From the NCBI GenBank assembly GCA_018398765.1, contig JAHBMJ010000627.1, positions 27,501 through 40,549 of the forward strand: 13,049 bases of DNA, written 5' to 3'. The notes beneath the pieces were generated by a model. It was not told the origin of the DNA. It ran no database searches and saw only the letters and a list, made by a program, of their open reading frames with translations. Origin of the DNA: Chromera velia (Eukaryota > Sar > Chromeraceae). A program made the translations under genes and the position numbers. Positions 1 through 7,009 of this stretch are shown piece by piece. Within the stretch, counting starts at the first letter, position 1; each line of letters opens with the position of its first letter.

Positions 1-963
1 GATGTCCACCCGAGGCATCTCCTGAAGTTATTCAAGTTCGTATGTTCATTTGATATCTTCTGTCTCGTTTCGTCTCTTTTCTTCTCTGTCTGTACTGCAT
101 GGAGGGTGAAGACCCCCATGCCCAGCTGCAGCCTCTGGCAGCAACGGGAAGGGAAGAGGATACCGGTGTTGACAAGAATAAACACAATTTTGAAGGATCG
201 GCTGCGATGAAGGGGAGCGCTGGTGTGACACTTGCAAAGGGCGGGAGAGGCAGAGAAACGGGTCGTTGCAATCGAAACTTCTCGTTGTCCATTACTGTTG
301 TCGTTGTCTGCCGGTGGAATCTGCTTGCATGCGGGGGTGAGTCAGATATGTATTATTCAAGTGCATGCCTACATCAACTTAGAAGCCCTTGTGTCACTTT
401 CCTTCTTTGCGGGGGGGACGCCTCGACGTATCTGTTCCGCTTTGTGTTGGGTGAAGACGCGCCGTCTCCTAGCTGACGTTGCCCTCCTGCATTCGTGCGT
501 CACAGTCTGTATCTGCATGATCGTTTGTCCGCCTCTCTGTGTGCCTTCCTGTCGTCCTGATGATTCGGTCCATTGTGAGTCTTGAAATAAAGTGCATCGC
601 AAAGGGAGGCAGAGGGGGCAAAAGGAACACAGCAAACGACCAGAAAGGAAACTCTCCTGTACTCCCTTCTGTGTGTGCCTGCTGATCTCACTGCGTATCC
701 ACTTTTTTTTAATGCAAATCTTCGAGGGTAGGATGGACGGAAGGAAACGTGTGAGGGAAAGAGGGAAATAATGTCGTTTGGGTTCTCTGCCTGTTTCATT
801 TTCTGTTCCATTCCTGCAATATTCAGAGGGATCCGTTTGCAGAATCCTACACGGTGTCCAACCGTCTGTCTCTCTGTCTGTCTGTCTGTCTTTCTTTTTG
901 TATGTTCTGTGTAAGAAGTCAGAGGAAGAAACATACAGTCTGTCTGTCTCTTCGTTTGAGTAC
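1..963. other. No confident gene; low-complexity upstream DNA
   Basis: This stretch is T/G/C-rich low-complexity sequence like the introns further on, including a TCTG run near 873-890. The open frames here on either strand have Cys/Ser/Leu-rich compositions typical of chance reading through pyrimidine repeats, and none shows a domain. It may be promoter, 5' UTR or an upstream intron of the phospholipase gene. Bases 1-39 could be the tail of an exon (open frame ending LLKLFKF) just before GTATGT at 40-45, a good 5' splice site, but with so little sequence this cannot be supported further. Confidence 0.4.
873..890. repeat. (TCTG)n tetranucleotide microsatellite
   Basis: About four and a half tandem TCTG units with flanking near-matches in the non-coding DNA upstream of the phospholipase gene. 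The same motif recurs in shorter runs in its introns (for example 3206-3222 and 5650-5662). Confidence 0.8.
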
Positions 964-1030
964 ATGTTTGCAGCGTTTCTCCTCATCGGTTTTGTCGTTG
1001 CGTACTTGCACTGGTGGATGAGCGCTCTCC
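964..1030 (+). CDS. Candidate first exon encoding a membrane segment / signal anchor
   Basis: An ATG at 964 opens a short frame whose product starts MFAAFLLIGFVVAYLHWW, a continuous hydrophobic stretch long enough to span a membrane, then reaches a very good 5' splice site, CC|GTGAGT, at 1031. It lies 180 bases upstream of the first phospholipase exon, so it could supply an N-terminal signal anchor. The difficulty is phase: the exon ends with one extra base, and joining it to the acceptor at 1209 runs into a stop in that frame. A different acceptor or an intermediate micro-exon would be needed. It may instead be unrelated to the gene, or chance. The hydrophobic run and donor are visible; the exon is inference. 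Confidence 0.22.
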
Positions 1031-1209
1031 GTGAGTCCGTTGTGTACTTCCCTCCACCCCCTTTTTCTGCTTTGGTCCGATCTTTCCTTCAATGTACTGC
1101 AGTAGTGGCGAAGAGCCGCTGCGTCTGGTCACCTATCTGTGGTCTGTCCGTGATCTATCGTCTGTGCGCGTGCCTGCTCTCTTTTTGATTGACGCCACTT
1201 TTCTTGCAG

Positions 1210-1279
1210 GAAGATGAGAGGCCTTCGGGCTGCAGTCAGAGGAGGACAGTTGAAGAGCCCATGTTTTTGCCTGAGGCTC
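1210..1279 (+). CDS. PLA2-like gene, first modelled exon (N-terminal, uncertain)
   Basis: It follows TTCTTGCAG (acceptor ending 1209). Read as GAA GAT GAG it gives an acidic-to-neutral stretch ending MFLPEA and leaves one base to join the next exon in phase, using the mediocre donor GTGAAC at 1280. An alternative uses the ATG at 1214 as the start and the stronger donor GTACGT at 1290; that also joins the next exon in phase but reads a different frame. Which is right decides whether the protein starts here or has exons further upstream. Reading straight through without an intron would encode the adjacent TG repeat as Cys-Val repeats, which is unlikely. Confidence 0.4.
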
Positions 1280-2913
1280 GTGAACATCTGTACGTTTTTG
1301 TGTGCTTATGGGCTTTTGCATGTAAATATTCTGTATGAAACTCTGAATGATTGCGTCTGTGTGTGTGTGCATTCCGACTGGCTACATGCAGCATTAGAAG
1401 AGACTGCAGTTTTGAACGGAGTGACAGAGTCTCATGTGTGGGCGTTCGATGGAGTGCCTCTTAGCTCGGACTTTCCGGAACTCTCCCAGGGCCCCTTCGG
1501 GATCCCTTCCCTCCAAGAAAAGCCCTCCTTTGGAGTGGCCCTGTCGGGGGGGGGGTACCGTTCGTGTGCCCTTGCGAGTGGGTGGATGAGGGCGCTGTCC
1601 CTTTTGGGGGTCCTCCAGAAGGTGCGATACGCAAGCACGTGAGTCAGTCAGTCAGTCAGTCAGTCATGCAGCGACTCACTCATTCAACATGGAAGGCAGG
1701 GAGGGGGGTGGGAGGTGTATAAACTAAGTAAGTAAAGCAAACAAACTTTTTATGGAAACATAATATACGTGGGAGAACAAGGAAACAGCTCTGCATGCAC
1801 ATTTTATGCCTACATGCCCGCAGAACTTCCGGCTCGTCCTGGTGGAATGGGGCGTTTGCGTACAGCGACGTTGAGAGTGACGAGTTCTTCTCAACATACT
1901 TACAGCCAGAGCAGCTGAGCGTTGAGAGGATCTTGAGAGGACCCGACAAAGGCTCCTTTGAGGCAGCGATTGCAAATGGAAGTGTCACACTGAAGATTCT
2001 CAAACAGTACTTCGCAGATGCACTCAGGTGAGAGAGTGCGGGTCTCTCTTTTGCTTTCTTTCCCATGGCAGAAGTCTCCATGCGTTTATTTTCATACGTG
2101 TATTTCTGTATGAAAATAAACGATCTGTATGAAAATAAACGAGTGCGGGTCTTTTGCTTTCTCATGGCAGACGTCTCCAGCAGTTGATCCCTTTCCTTCC
2201 TTTGTCCACTTTCGCCCTGACGCTTTGCCTTAATTTGTAATTTTTTAGTCCCTCCCGCTTTCCTCTCTCCTCAAGTTGATCCCTTTCCTTCCTTTGTCCA
2301 CTTTCGCCCTGACGCTTTGCCTTAATTTGTAATTTTTTAGTCCCTCCCGCTTTCCTCTCTCCTCATCCCCCTTCTCTCCTTTTCCCACTCCAGTCTGCTT
2401 TCTATGAGGTGGGACGGAAATGAATCAGTCGAGAGTGTCGATCCATTTATGAATACATGGTGCAGGTTCTCAGGCAATGGGACGATGGAAGACAAATACA
2501 TGCATTTAAAGCTCTGTCTTTACTTCCTTACTTACTCACACGGTGCAGGTTTTTGTTCCGGCAATGGGACGAAATTCATCTCCGTGCGTGGTCGGAAGGC
2601 ATCCACTACCAGTTTCTACAACCGTTAGGGCTCGATTCCTTCCGAGCTGTCACGAGTGCAGAGGGAACAAGGGGGGGTCCCGATCGATTGGAGAGACTCG
2701 CAGAATCGGTTCGTCGGTTGGTTGGGTGGTTGGTTGGTTGGTTGGTTAGGTGGAATAAGGGGGGAGGGCGGAAGGGCGGGATGATTGGTGGGTGAGGGTG
2801 AGAGAATGGACCTGATAGGGGAAAGAAATTGTTTACTCAAGCGATCGCGCTCTCATCCTCCAATCACTTCAAATCTCTCTTTTGCATTAGATGCTTTGTT
2901 TGAATTTCTTTTT

Positions 2914-2945
<32 letters not shown>

Positions 2946-5900
2946 GTGCAGGAAGGCTTGAGAGTCTTCAAGTCCAAGAGCAAAAAGCCCTTTCCGATCA
3001 TCACCGGTTCCGTGAGAAGCGTGAGGGATCCCTCGGGGCATCCTTTCTTCGCATTTGAGCACACGCCCCTGTACAATGGGGTCCCTTTTGAGCACCCAGA
3101 CGGCAGGCCGATCGGGTTAGGTGCGGGATTCGTTGATCCTCTGGGGTTCAACTCGGAGGTTTTGCATGTGCCTGAACAGGTGGGGTGCGTCTGTAGATTT
3201 GCTCTCTGTCTGTCTGTGTGTGTGGTGGGCCGCGTACTGTTGTGCGTCCAGGCTTGCGAGTGTATTCAAAATCAAAAAGGAGATTGGCGCAAGTCACCGC
3301 ATAGTGGCATGATGCACCTACGTGGATCTACAATGCAAGGAAAAAAGGTGCCTGTCAGTGCATGTTGCTCGTTGTCTGTCCGTCTCTGAGTGCGAAGAGG
3401 AGCTAATCCGAAATGATTTCTCGTTCTGTCTTGTTTGCAGCTGCGCGGAAGAAGATGGGGCAATTCAACGTATGGAGACCAAGAAAGGAATCCTTCCAGT
3501 CGGACTTTCAGTGGCGTGTCGGGAGGGGGAGCCCGTGAGGAGGGGTGGAGGTCTGGCAGTGGCAGGGGCGGGAGTCCGTCCAGGAAGCAAAGGAGAGGGG
3601 AAAAGAAGAGAAGCAGAAGAAGAGCTCGAACAGGAGGTGGGGGAGATGGACAGGATTCCCCTTCCTCTTCAACTTCTTCTTCTGTTCGGGAAGGACGTCT
3701 GGTTGTGAAGAACCGTTTCGTGGTGCCTCTCGCAGAGTCAGTCAGTCAGTCAGTCAGTGAGTCAGTCGGAGAGTGAGTGGGAAAGCGAGAGAGTAAACGG
3801 GAGCATGCATTGAAAGAGAAAACGAAAACTGAAGGAACGTTTGGTCCCAGGCGATTCTTTTTGATTTTGTGCTCTGTCGCGTGGGTGCATGGGTGCACCC
3901 GGAAGGAAATTCGGGGACAGAGAGTCGGATTCATACGCAGACAGATTGACAGATGGAAATGCAGCCTTTGTTGGAGTTGGTGGAAGGCGGTGAATGAATC
4001 TGTCCCCCTTGCGGCAATGCACACGATGTTGTCTCTGACACTCACTCTGGTCCATTTTATTGATGTCTGTGGATGATGTTTCTACGTGAAATGGATGGGC
4101 ATCTGCGAATGGATGGCTTGTGTGCAGATACGTGGGCATCTCGTCTGCTTACATGATGATGATGATGAAGCCGGAAAGGGAACACTCGTACCTCTACGGG
4201 GCAACTAACTTGCACTATTTCAATTTGGTCCGTCGGACAGACCCAAGCAAACATTCATTGTGCAGAGAATGGGCCTCTTTCTGGGAGTGCCGATCAACGC
4301 CGTGTGCCCCGCCAGTGACCTCTTGACGTCCTTCGATATGTCTGCCTTGCTGCAGGAAAGTCCGTTTGGAGGAATAATGGTGCGGCAGGTCGCAAACGAT
4401 GATCAATGCAAGAGTTGTCTCCACTTTTTGCTTCCCGTTGTGTGCAGAAGGATTTTAAGGCGGAGGAGAGCACGTTCGGTGACGGAGGGGGACAGGACTA
4501 CTACGGCCTGTTCAGCCTGTTGAGGAGAAAGACGAAGTTCGTGATCGTGTTTGACTCCAAGATGTCCCCGCTGGAACGGGAGGGTGACGATCCGGTTGGT
4601 GTGTCTTTCTTTTGATCTTTTGGTGGATGGTGGCGGGAGGGAGACGATTCCCTGAATGTCCGACTGATTGGCTGGCTGGCTGACACTCACACACGCACAC
4701 ACACGGAATAGCACCTTATCTGCCGGCCACCTCAGAGACAGAGGTAAATGAAGATGCTGGCTGACGTCCCTCTCTGTGCTGTCCAAGCTGTCTCGCTGTC
4801 TTCCTGCCTTGATGGAATGTGGTTCAACTTTGACTCTTTCCTTCTCGCCTGTCATTGCTGGTGTGGCAGGAGGAAAACCACTTTTGTTTTTTCTTTCCCG
4901 CACACATTTGTTTGCAGAGCGAGCTTGCCGCTTTCTTCGGTGCCTCCCTGACTGGATCTGGGGACATCGGGGCAAAGGAACTGAATAAGGCCTCACAAGT
5001 CTTTGAAAGGGTGAGTGGGTGGGTCAGGGGACATGGGGGTCATGGGGGTGGATGGGTTGGTTATCTCTCACATCTGTTTTCAACATACCTGAAAGCCTCT
5101 GGCATCTGGTAAGCTTGCGCGTGGGTGTGGGAGCTTATTGAGCGTCTGTGCGATCTCCCTCCCTGCCTGCGCGAGATGATGAACAGCACTCCGTATTTGC
5201 ATGTTTGTCTGAACGTATGTACATCTGTCTGCCTCCATCTAGCTGTCTGTACATCTGTACATCTATACTCATCATACCACCGAGTCTCCCCACTTTTCTG
5301 CACGTCTCTGTGCGAGATCGAATGAGAGAGAGAATCACTCTCTGCAGGAAGAGTGGGAGGCCCTCAAAGCAGAATTGTGGGCACGGGCCCAGACAGGAGG
5401 GGCCGTGTATGCACGGAGGCGGCTGAAGGTCAGACACCATGATGTGGACAGACAGAGGGAGGGAGAGAGAGAGACAGAGAGAGACTGACAGGGAGCCAAG
5501 CAGGCAGGCAGGCCGGGAGACAGAACGACAGAGAGGAGGTGGCAGGGTGGGGAGGGTCTTTCTCCAATGTACAAAGAAAGAGGGTTGGCTCTCGTGTTGG
5601 CAGGTTTGTCTTTTGGTAACCCTCTCCGTTTCTTTCTTTCTGTACCTTTCTTCTCTGTCTGTGTGTTCCCTTCCCCCCCTCAGGTTGTTTCGAATCTGAG
5701 GTTCCAAGGAATTGAGGGTGGCTGGGAGTGTGAACTTTTGTTTGTTCTCAACAGCGTGAACGTGGAGTTCGAGAGACGACTGCCCCGGGAGACGCGGACC
5801 TATCTTCGGAGAGAGAGGAATAACTGGCGGGCGACAGAAGAGTCGTACTTCGGCAGGTTCCTTGCGCACCTGCATCCTTTTATGGCGGCTCCCGTGGGGT

Positions 5901-6094
5901 CTGTGCCCCACACCTCGACGATGTACATGAACTTTCCGGGGCCAGTGGTGCAACTGATGACCCACATGGCGTCCTTCACTTTGCTGTCCCTGAAGGAGAC
6001 TGTGTGGGAGATGGTCGCACAGGCAGAAGCCGAGAGGAGGAATGAGGAAGATCAAGAGAAGGAAGAAACGGATGTAAAACTTCAGCAGGAATGA
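1210..6094 (+). CDS. Lysophospholipase / cytosolic phospholipase A2-like enzyme (PLA2c fold), 12-exon gene
   Basis: Joined exons: 1210-1279, 1392-1638, 1824-2027, 2549-2708, 2952-3179, 3441-3736, 4128-4227, 4266-4388, 4448-4594, 4918-5010, 5348-5428, 5684-6094. All join in phase to about 719 residues; the true N-terminus is not fixed. Family members cleave acyl esters of (lyso)phospholipids with a Ser-Asp dyad. Visible are the oxyanion-hole motif SGGGYRS (about residue 75), the nucleophile motif TSGSSWW (Ser about 108) and the GDGGG motif before a hydrophobic beta strand FVIVFDSK (Asp about 488). The order and spacing fit the family. A Ser/Arg/Gly-rich basic insert lies at about residues 310-390. 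The C-terminal region has the PHTST motif and ends in a Glu-rich tail. The enzyme is probably cytosolic or membrane-associated unless the 964-1030 exon belongs to it. The family call is firm; substrate preference cannot be read. Confidence 0.85.
1392..1638 (+). CDS. PLA2-like gene, oxyanion-hole exon
   Basis: The exon runs from after CATGCAG (ending 1391) to the strong donor GTGAGT at 1639. It encodes about 82 residues ending KVRYAST, including FGVALSGGGYRSCALASGW. The Gly-Gly-Gly-Tyr-Arg element is the glycine-rich oxyanion loop of PLA2c/lysophospholipase enzymes and comes just after a short hydrophobic strand, as in the family. The exon ends with two bases of a Thr codon completed by the next exon, so the splice falls two residues before the nucleophile Ser. 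Confidence 0.85.
1639..1666. repeat. (GTCA)n run starting at a 5' splice site
   Basis: The donor GTGAGT of the intron after the oxyanion-hole exon leads directly into about five GTCA units. A similar array occupies the donor at 3737. Confidence 0.85.
1824..2027 (+). CDS. PLA2-like gene, nucleophile-serine exon
   Basis: After acceptor CCCGCAG (ending 1823) the exon opens with TTSGSSWWNGAFAYSD. The S-G-S-S-W signature matches the nucleophile elbow of cytosolic phospholipase A2 / phospholipase B enzymes, where the first Ser of SGS attacks the ester. It goes on through an amphipathic region (VESDEFFSTYLQPEQLSVERIL) and ends ALR, split at the donor CAG|GTGAGA at 2028. Confidence 0.88.
2034..2180. 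repeat. Imperfect nested duplication in an intron
   Basis: The segment beginning GAGTGCGGGTCTC at 2034 and running through CATGGCAGAAGTCTCCA recurs from about 2141 as GAGTGCGGGTCTTTTGC... CATGGCAGACGTCTCCA. Between them a 19-base unit (TCTGTATGAAAATAAACGA) is repeated twice in tandem. It lies within the third intron of the PLA2-like gene. Confidence 0.75.
2182..2365. repeat. Exact 92-bp tandem duplication inside an intron
   Basis: Copy 1 is 2182-2273, copy 2 is 2274-2365. I compared them base by base and found no difference. Both start AGTTGATCCC and end CTCTCTCCTCA. The lack of differences implies a recent duplication or an assembly duplication. Confidence 0.9.
2459..2572. repeat. Duplicated exon start: decoy acceptor upstream of exon 4
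   Basis: GGTGCAGGTT occurs at 2459-2468 and again at 2542-2551 (the real acceptor). GGCAATGGGACGA occurs at 2473-2485 and at 2560-2572 (inside exon 4). The upstream copy is four bases shorter between the two blocks, so splicing to it would shift the reading frame. Confidence 0.75.
2549..2708 (+). CDS. PLA2-like gene, exon 4 (helical region)
   Basis: Acceptor GGTGCAG ends at 2548. The exon restores frame with the previous one and encodes FLFRQWDEIHLRAWSEGIH followed by a Gly/Arg/Glu-rich tail ending RLERLAES. The 3' boundary is the only in-phase GT near the end of the open sequence, TCG|GTTCGT at 2709; it is a weak donor that runs straight into a GGTT repeat, so the boundary could be off. The product is rich in charged and aromatic residues and carries no catalytic motif. 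Confidence 0.65.
2715..2748. repeat. (GGTT)n run just after a 5' splice site
   Basis: GGTT units with one interruption (GGGT) follow the proposed donor of exon 4. Every unit offers GT, so donor choice in this intron could be ambiguous. Confidence 0.85.
2914..2944. repeat. (CTGC)n run forming a 3' splice site tract
   Basis: About seven CTGC/CCTG units lead straight into the acceptor TGTGCAG of exon 5 and stand in for an ordinary pyrimidine tract. Confidence 0.85.
2952..3179 (+). CDS. PLA2-like gene, exon 5 (core of the catalytic domain)
   Basis: The exon follows TGTGCAG (ending 2951), directly after a CTGC repeat, and ends at CAG|GTGGGG at 3180. It encodes 76 residues including KKPFPIITGSVRSV and HPFFAFEHTPLYNGVPFEHP, then FVDPLGFNSEVLHVPEQ. 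The pattern 'P-x-P-I-I-T' followed by an 'F-E-(F/H)-T-P' element is typical of the lysophospholipase catalytic domain (fungal members read P(L/I)Y...FEF[TS]P). It is in phase 0 at both ends. Confidence 0.85.
3441..3736 (+). CDS. PLA2-like gene, exon 6 with basic Ser/Arg/Gly-rich insert
   Basis: Acceptor TTTGCAG ends at 3440; the exon ends GA|GTCAGT at 3737, joining the next exon in phase. It encodes 98 residues. The middle is low-complexity: Gly/Ser/Arg repeats, then the very basic RKQRRGEKKRSRRRAR, then a Ser-rich run (DSPSSSTSSSV), and finally folded-looking RLVVKNRFVVPLAE, which resumes the domain. The basic block resembles a nuclear or acidic-lipid-binding signal. Family members often have variable loops here, but this composition is unusual. 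A further cryptic intron inside the exon cannot be excluded, as several GT and AG pairs are present. Confidence 0.65.
3737..3766. repeat. (GTCA)n run starting at the donor of exon 6
   Basis: GTCAGTCAGTCAGTCAG begins exactly at the donor proposed from phase. The array means that several equivalent GT sites lie four bases apart, each giving a different phase. Confidence 0.85.
4128..4227 (+). CDS. PLA2-like gene, exon 7
   Basis: The exon begins after TGTGCAG (ending 4127) and joins the previous exon as VPLAE-YVGISSAY. The G-I-S-S element sits where phospholipase B enzymes have GTSS, supporting its place in the domain. Five in-frame ATG codons follow (4153-4167, Met run). The 3' end is doubtful. 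The boundary at 4227 leaves an intron of only 38 bases to 4265. An alternative donor at 4188 (TC|GTACCT) with an acceptor two bases further along (4267) gives an 80-base intron that contains CTAAC, a good branch point, and also keeps frame. Confidence 0.6.
4153..4167 (+). repeat. (ATG)5 coding trinucleotide repeat
   Basis: Five consecutive in-frame ATG codons in exon 7 of the PLA2-like gene, encoding a Met run after GISSAY. Confidence 0.85.
4266..4388 (+). CDS. PLA2-like gene, exon 8
   Basis: After TGTGCAG (ending 4265) the exon encodes RMGLFLGVPINAVCPASDLL and on to FGGIMVRQ. It ends at CAG|GTCGCA (4389); ATG|GTGCGG at 4380 is an equally in-phase alternative, three codons shorter. The following intron is short (59 bases). 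No catalytic residue is in this exon; it links the GISS region to the Asp exon. Confidence 0.7.
4448..4594 (+). CDS. PLA2-like gene, catalytic-aspartate exon
   Basis: The exon runs from TGTGCAG (ending 4447) to CCG|GTTGGT at 4595. It encodes 49 residues, KDFKAEESTFGDGGGQDYYG then LFSLLRRKTKFVIVFDSKMS. The D-G-G motif followed by an L-x-x-L-L-R-R stretch and a hydrophobic strand ending F-D is the hallmark of the catalytic Asp of PLA2c/lysophospholipase and patatin-fold enzymes. This is, with the Ser exon, the strongest evidence for the family. Confidence 0.9.
4918..5010 (+). CDS. PLA2-like gene, exon 10
   Basis: Exactly 31 codons between TTTGCAG (ending 4917) and AGG|GTGAGT at 5011, phase 0 on both sides: SELAAFFGASLTGSGDIGAK and on to SQVFER. 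The donor is canonical. The product looks helical and continues directly from the acidic end of the previous exon. Confidence 0.8.
5348..5428 (+). CDS. PLA2-like gene, exon 11
   Basis: 27 codons between TCTGCAG (ending 5347) and AAG|GTCAGA at 5429, phase 0: EEWEALKAELWARAQTGGAV then YARRRLK. A short charged helix-like exon without known motifs; the clean phase on both sides supports it. Confidence 0.75.
5429..5683. repeat. Intron with purine-rich 5' half and pyrimidine-rich 3' half
   Basis: The 5' half is GACAGACAGAGGGAGGGAGA-like and AGGCAGGCAGG-rich, the opposite strand of the TCTG/CTGC repeats found elsewhere. The 3' half is TTTCTTTCTG and CTGTCTGTG-rich. The halves are broadly complementary and could fold back, bringing the donor and acceptor of exons 11 and 12 together. 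Confidence 0.55.
5684..6094 (+). CDS. PLA2-like gene, last exon
   Basis: The only acceptor of the gene not ending GCAG: CCCCCCCTCAG (ending 5683). It encodes 136 residues and a TGA at 6092-6094. The first part (NLRFQGIEGGWECELLFVLN) is compact and hydrophobic. The middle has FLAHLHPFMAAPVGSVPHTS then MYMNFPGPVVQLMTHMASF, resembling the family's C-terminal pattern of a P-H-x-S/T-T element before a final amphipathic helix. The tail is a Glu/Gln-rich hydrophilic helix. No poly(A) signal is seen closely downstream; AATAAA at about 6559 is the first. Confidence 0.88.
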   Translation, partial: VVSNLRFQGIEGGWECELLFVLNSVNVEFERRLPRETRTYLRRERNNWRATEESYFGRFLAHLHPFMAAPVGSVPHTSTMYMNFPGPVVQLMTHMASFTLLSLKETVWEMVAQAEAERRNEEDQEKEETDVKLQQE

Positions 6095-6324
6095 GGTGTG
6101 GAACTTCAGCAGCAAGAACAAGAAGTCAGCGAGGACTCATGAGCAAGAGCGAGAGAAGGAGCAAGGGTGATCGGTATAGGCAGATGACTGATCATTGTTT
6201 GAAGTTATTGCTGCTCATATCTTTGCTCCTTTCTGCCCACGCTGAATTTTTCTTTACTACATCTGTCTGTCTCATCACCCTTATTTCATCAGGTGACTGT
6301 AAGATATAAATAATTACGGAAGTC
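6095..6324. other. 3' flank of the PLA2-like gene
   Basis: The sequence after the stop contains a second AACTTCAGCAG stretch echoing the end of the coding region (6078-6088 and 6102-6112), then T-rich DNA. No AATAAA is present; ATATAAATAATTA at about 6304 is the nearest AT-rich signal. It is likely 3' UTR and the intergenic gap. Confidence 0.4.
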
Positions 6325-6949
6325 ATGGCCGGAAAGAGAAGCTTCAATCATTTGAATCGCAAGGAAGGCCGAGCTAGGAGGTGAGTAGAGGGACGGGGGG
6401 TCTTGTGTTGTGGTGTTCGAAGGAAGGGAGGTGTTTGTGATCAACAGATCTAGAAAGCAAGGAAGGAACGAAAAAAGGATGGCAGGCGATCCTCAAAGGG
6501 GTAGGGACGGAGGGAGGGAGGGAGGGAGGTATGGATAGGCCCAATTCATCAATCAATCAATAAATCAATCAACGCCTGAAATGAATCATTCAGTCACTGG
6601 GTTTGGAGCAGAGACAGATCAATCGATGAGTCCATGACTAGAGAAGGGAGGGGAGGAGAGACCGATGGAAAGAAGGAGCAAAGTATTCTCTCCTTTCTTC
6701 CGTCACCCTTTCGTCTCTTTTCTTCTCTGATCTCTGTGTGTCCATCTTTCTCAGCATCGTCTTTGCTTCTGCAACTCCCTGTTCTTGTTCTGCTCTCTGA
6801 CTCTCGCGGTGCTGACTGAAACAAAAGAGAAGAGCAGTTCTGATCGATTTTGCAGGGTGGTCAGGAAAAGTGAAAGTGTCACTTGGCACACTGGCCGGCT
6901 CAGCTCTTCCTTGTCTTTCAGAGGCTGCGAGGGCGAAGGTCGAGGGTGA
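6325..6949 (+). CDS. Possible two-exon gene for a 49-residue basic protein, unrecognised
   Basis: Exon 1 (6325-6380) starts at an ATG in a fair context (GTCATGGCC) and encodes MAGKRSFNHLNRKEGRAR, ending AG|GTGAGT, a canonical donor. Exon 2 after GATTTTGCAG (ending 6855) restores frame (R-VVRKSESVTWHTGRLSSSL) and stops at TGA 6947-6949. A second acceptor, TGTCTTTCAG (ending 6921), also keeps frame and would drop 22 residues. AATAAA follows at 7010. The protein is small, basic and lacks a domain I recognise. Donor, acceptor, frame and poly(A) signal agree, but short frames can do so by chance. It could instead be the first exon of a longer gene or non-coding. Confidence 0.3.
6498..6529 (+). repeat. 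G-quadruplex-capable GGGA repeat
   Basis: Successive GGG tracts at 6512, 6516, 6520 and 6524 separated by single A bases, preceded by GGGG at 6498 and GGG at 6504. It fits the pattern for a parallel G-quadruplex with one-base loops. It lies in the intron of the candidate small gene, on the sense strand. Confidence 0.7.
6547..6573. repeat. (ATCA)n microsatellite
   Basis: Tandem ATCA units with one TAAA interruption, about 20 bases after the G-rich repeat. The interruption creates AATAAA at about 6559. Confidence 0.8.
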
Positions 6950-7009
6950 TTGAGTGAATTAAGTCAGGAGCATAATTCATCAATTCTTCATTTTTTTCAC
7001 ATGCACATC

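Noticed and set aside
369-986. 205-codon minus-strand open frame
   Set aside because: Composition reflects repeats (DRQTDRETD from TCTG units) with no domain or convincing splice context.
1639-3766. CRISPR-like direct repeats
   Set aside because: The repeats are contiguous four-base microsatellites in introns with no spacers.
4403-4996. 197-codon minus-strand open frame
   Set aside because: Antisense to the catalytic-Asp exon, which matches the family and splices in phase.
5135-6121. 328-codon open frame on the minus strand
   Set aside because: It runs antisense across two well-supported phospholipase exons and their introns; its product is Ser/Leu/Pro/Cys-rich from CAGA/TCTG repeats and shows no domain.
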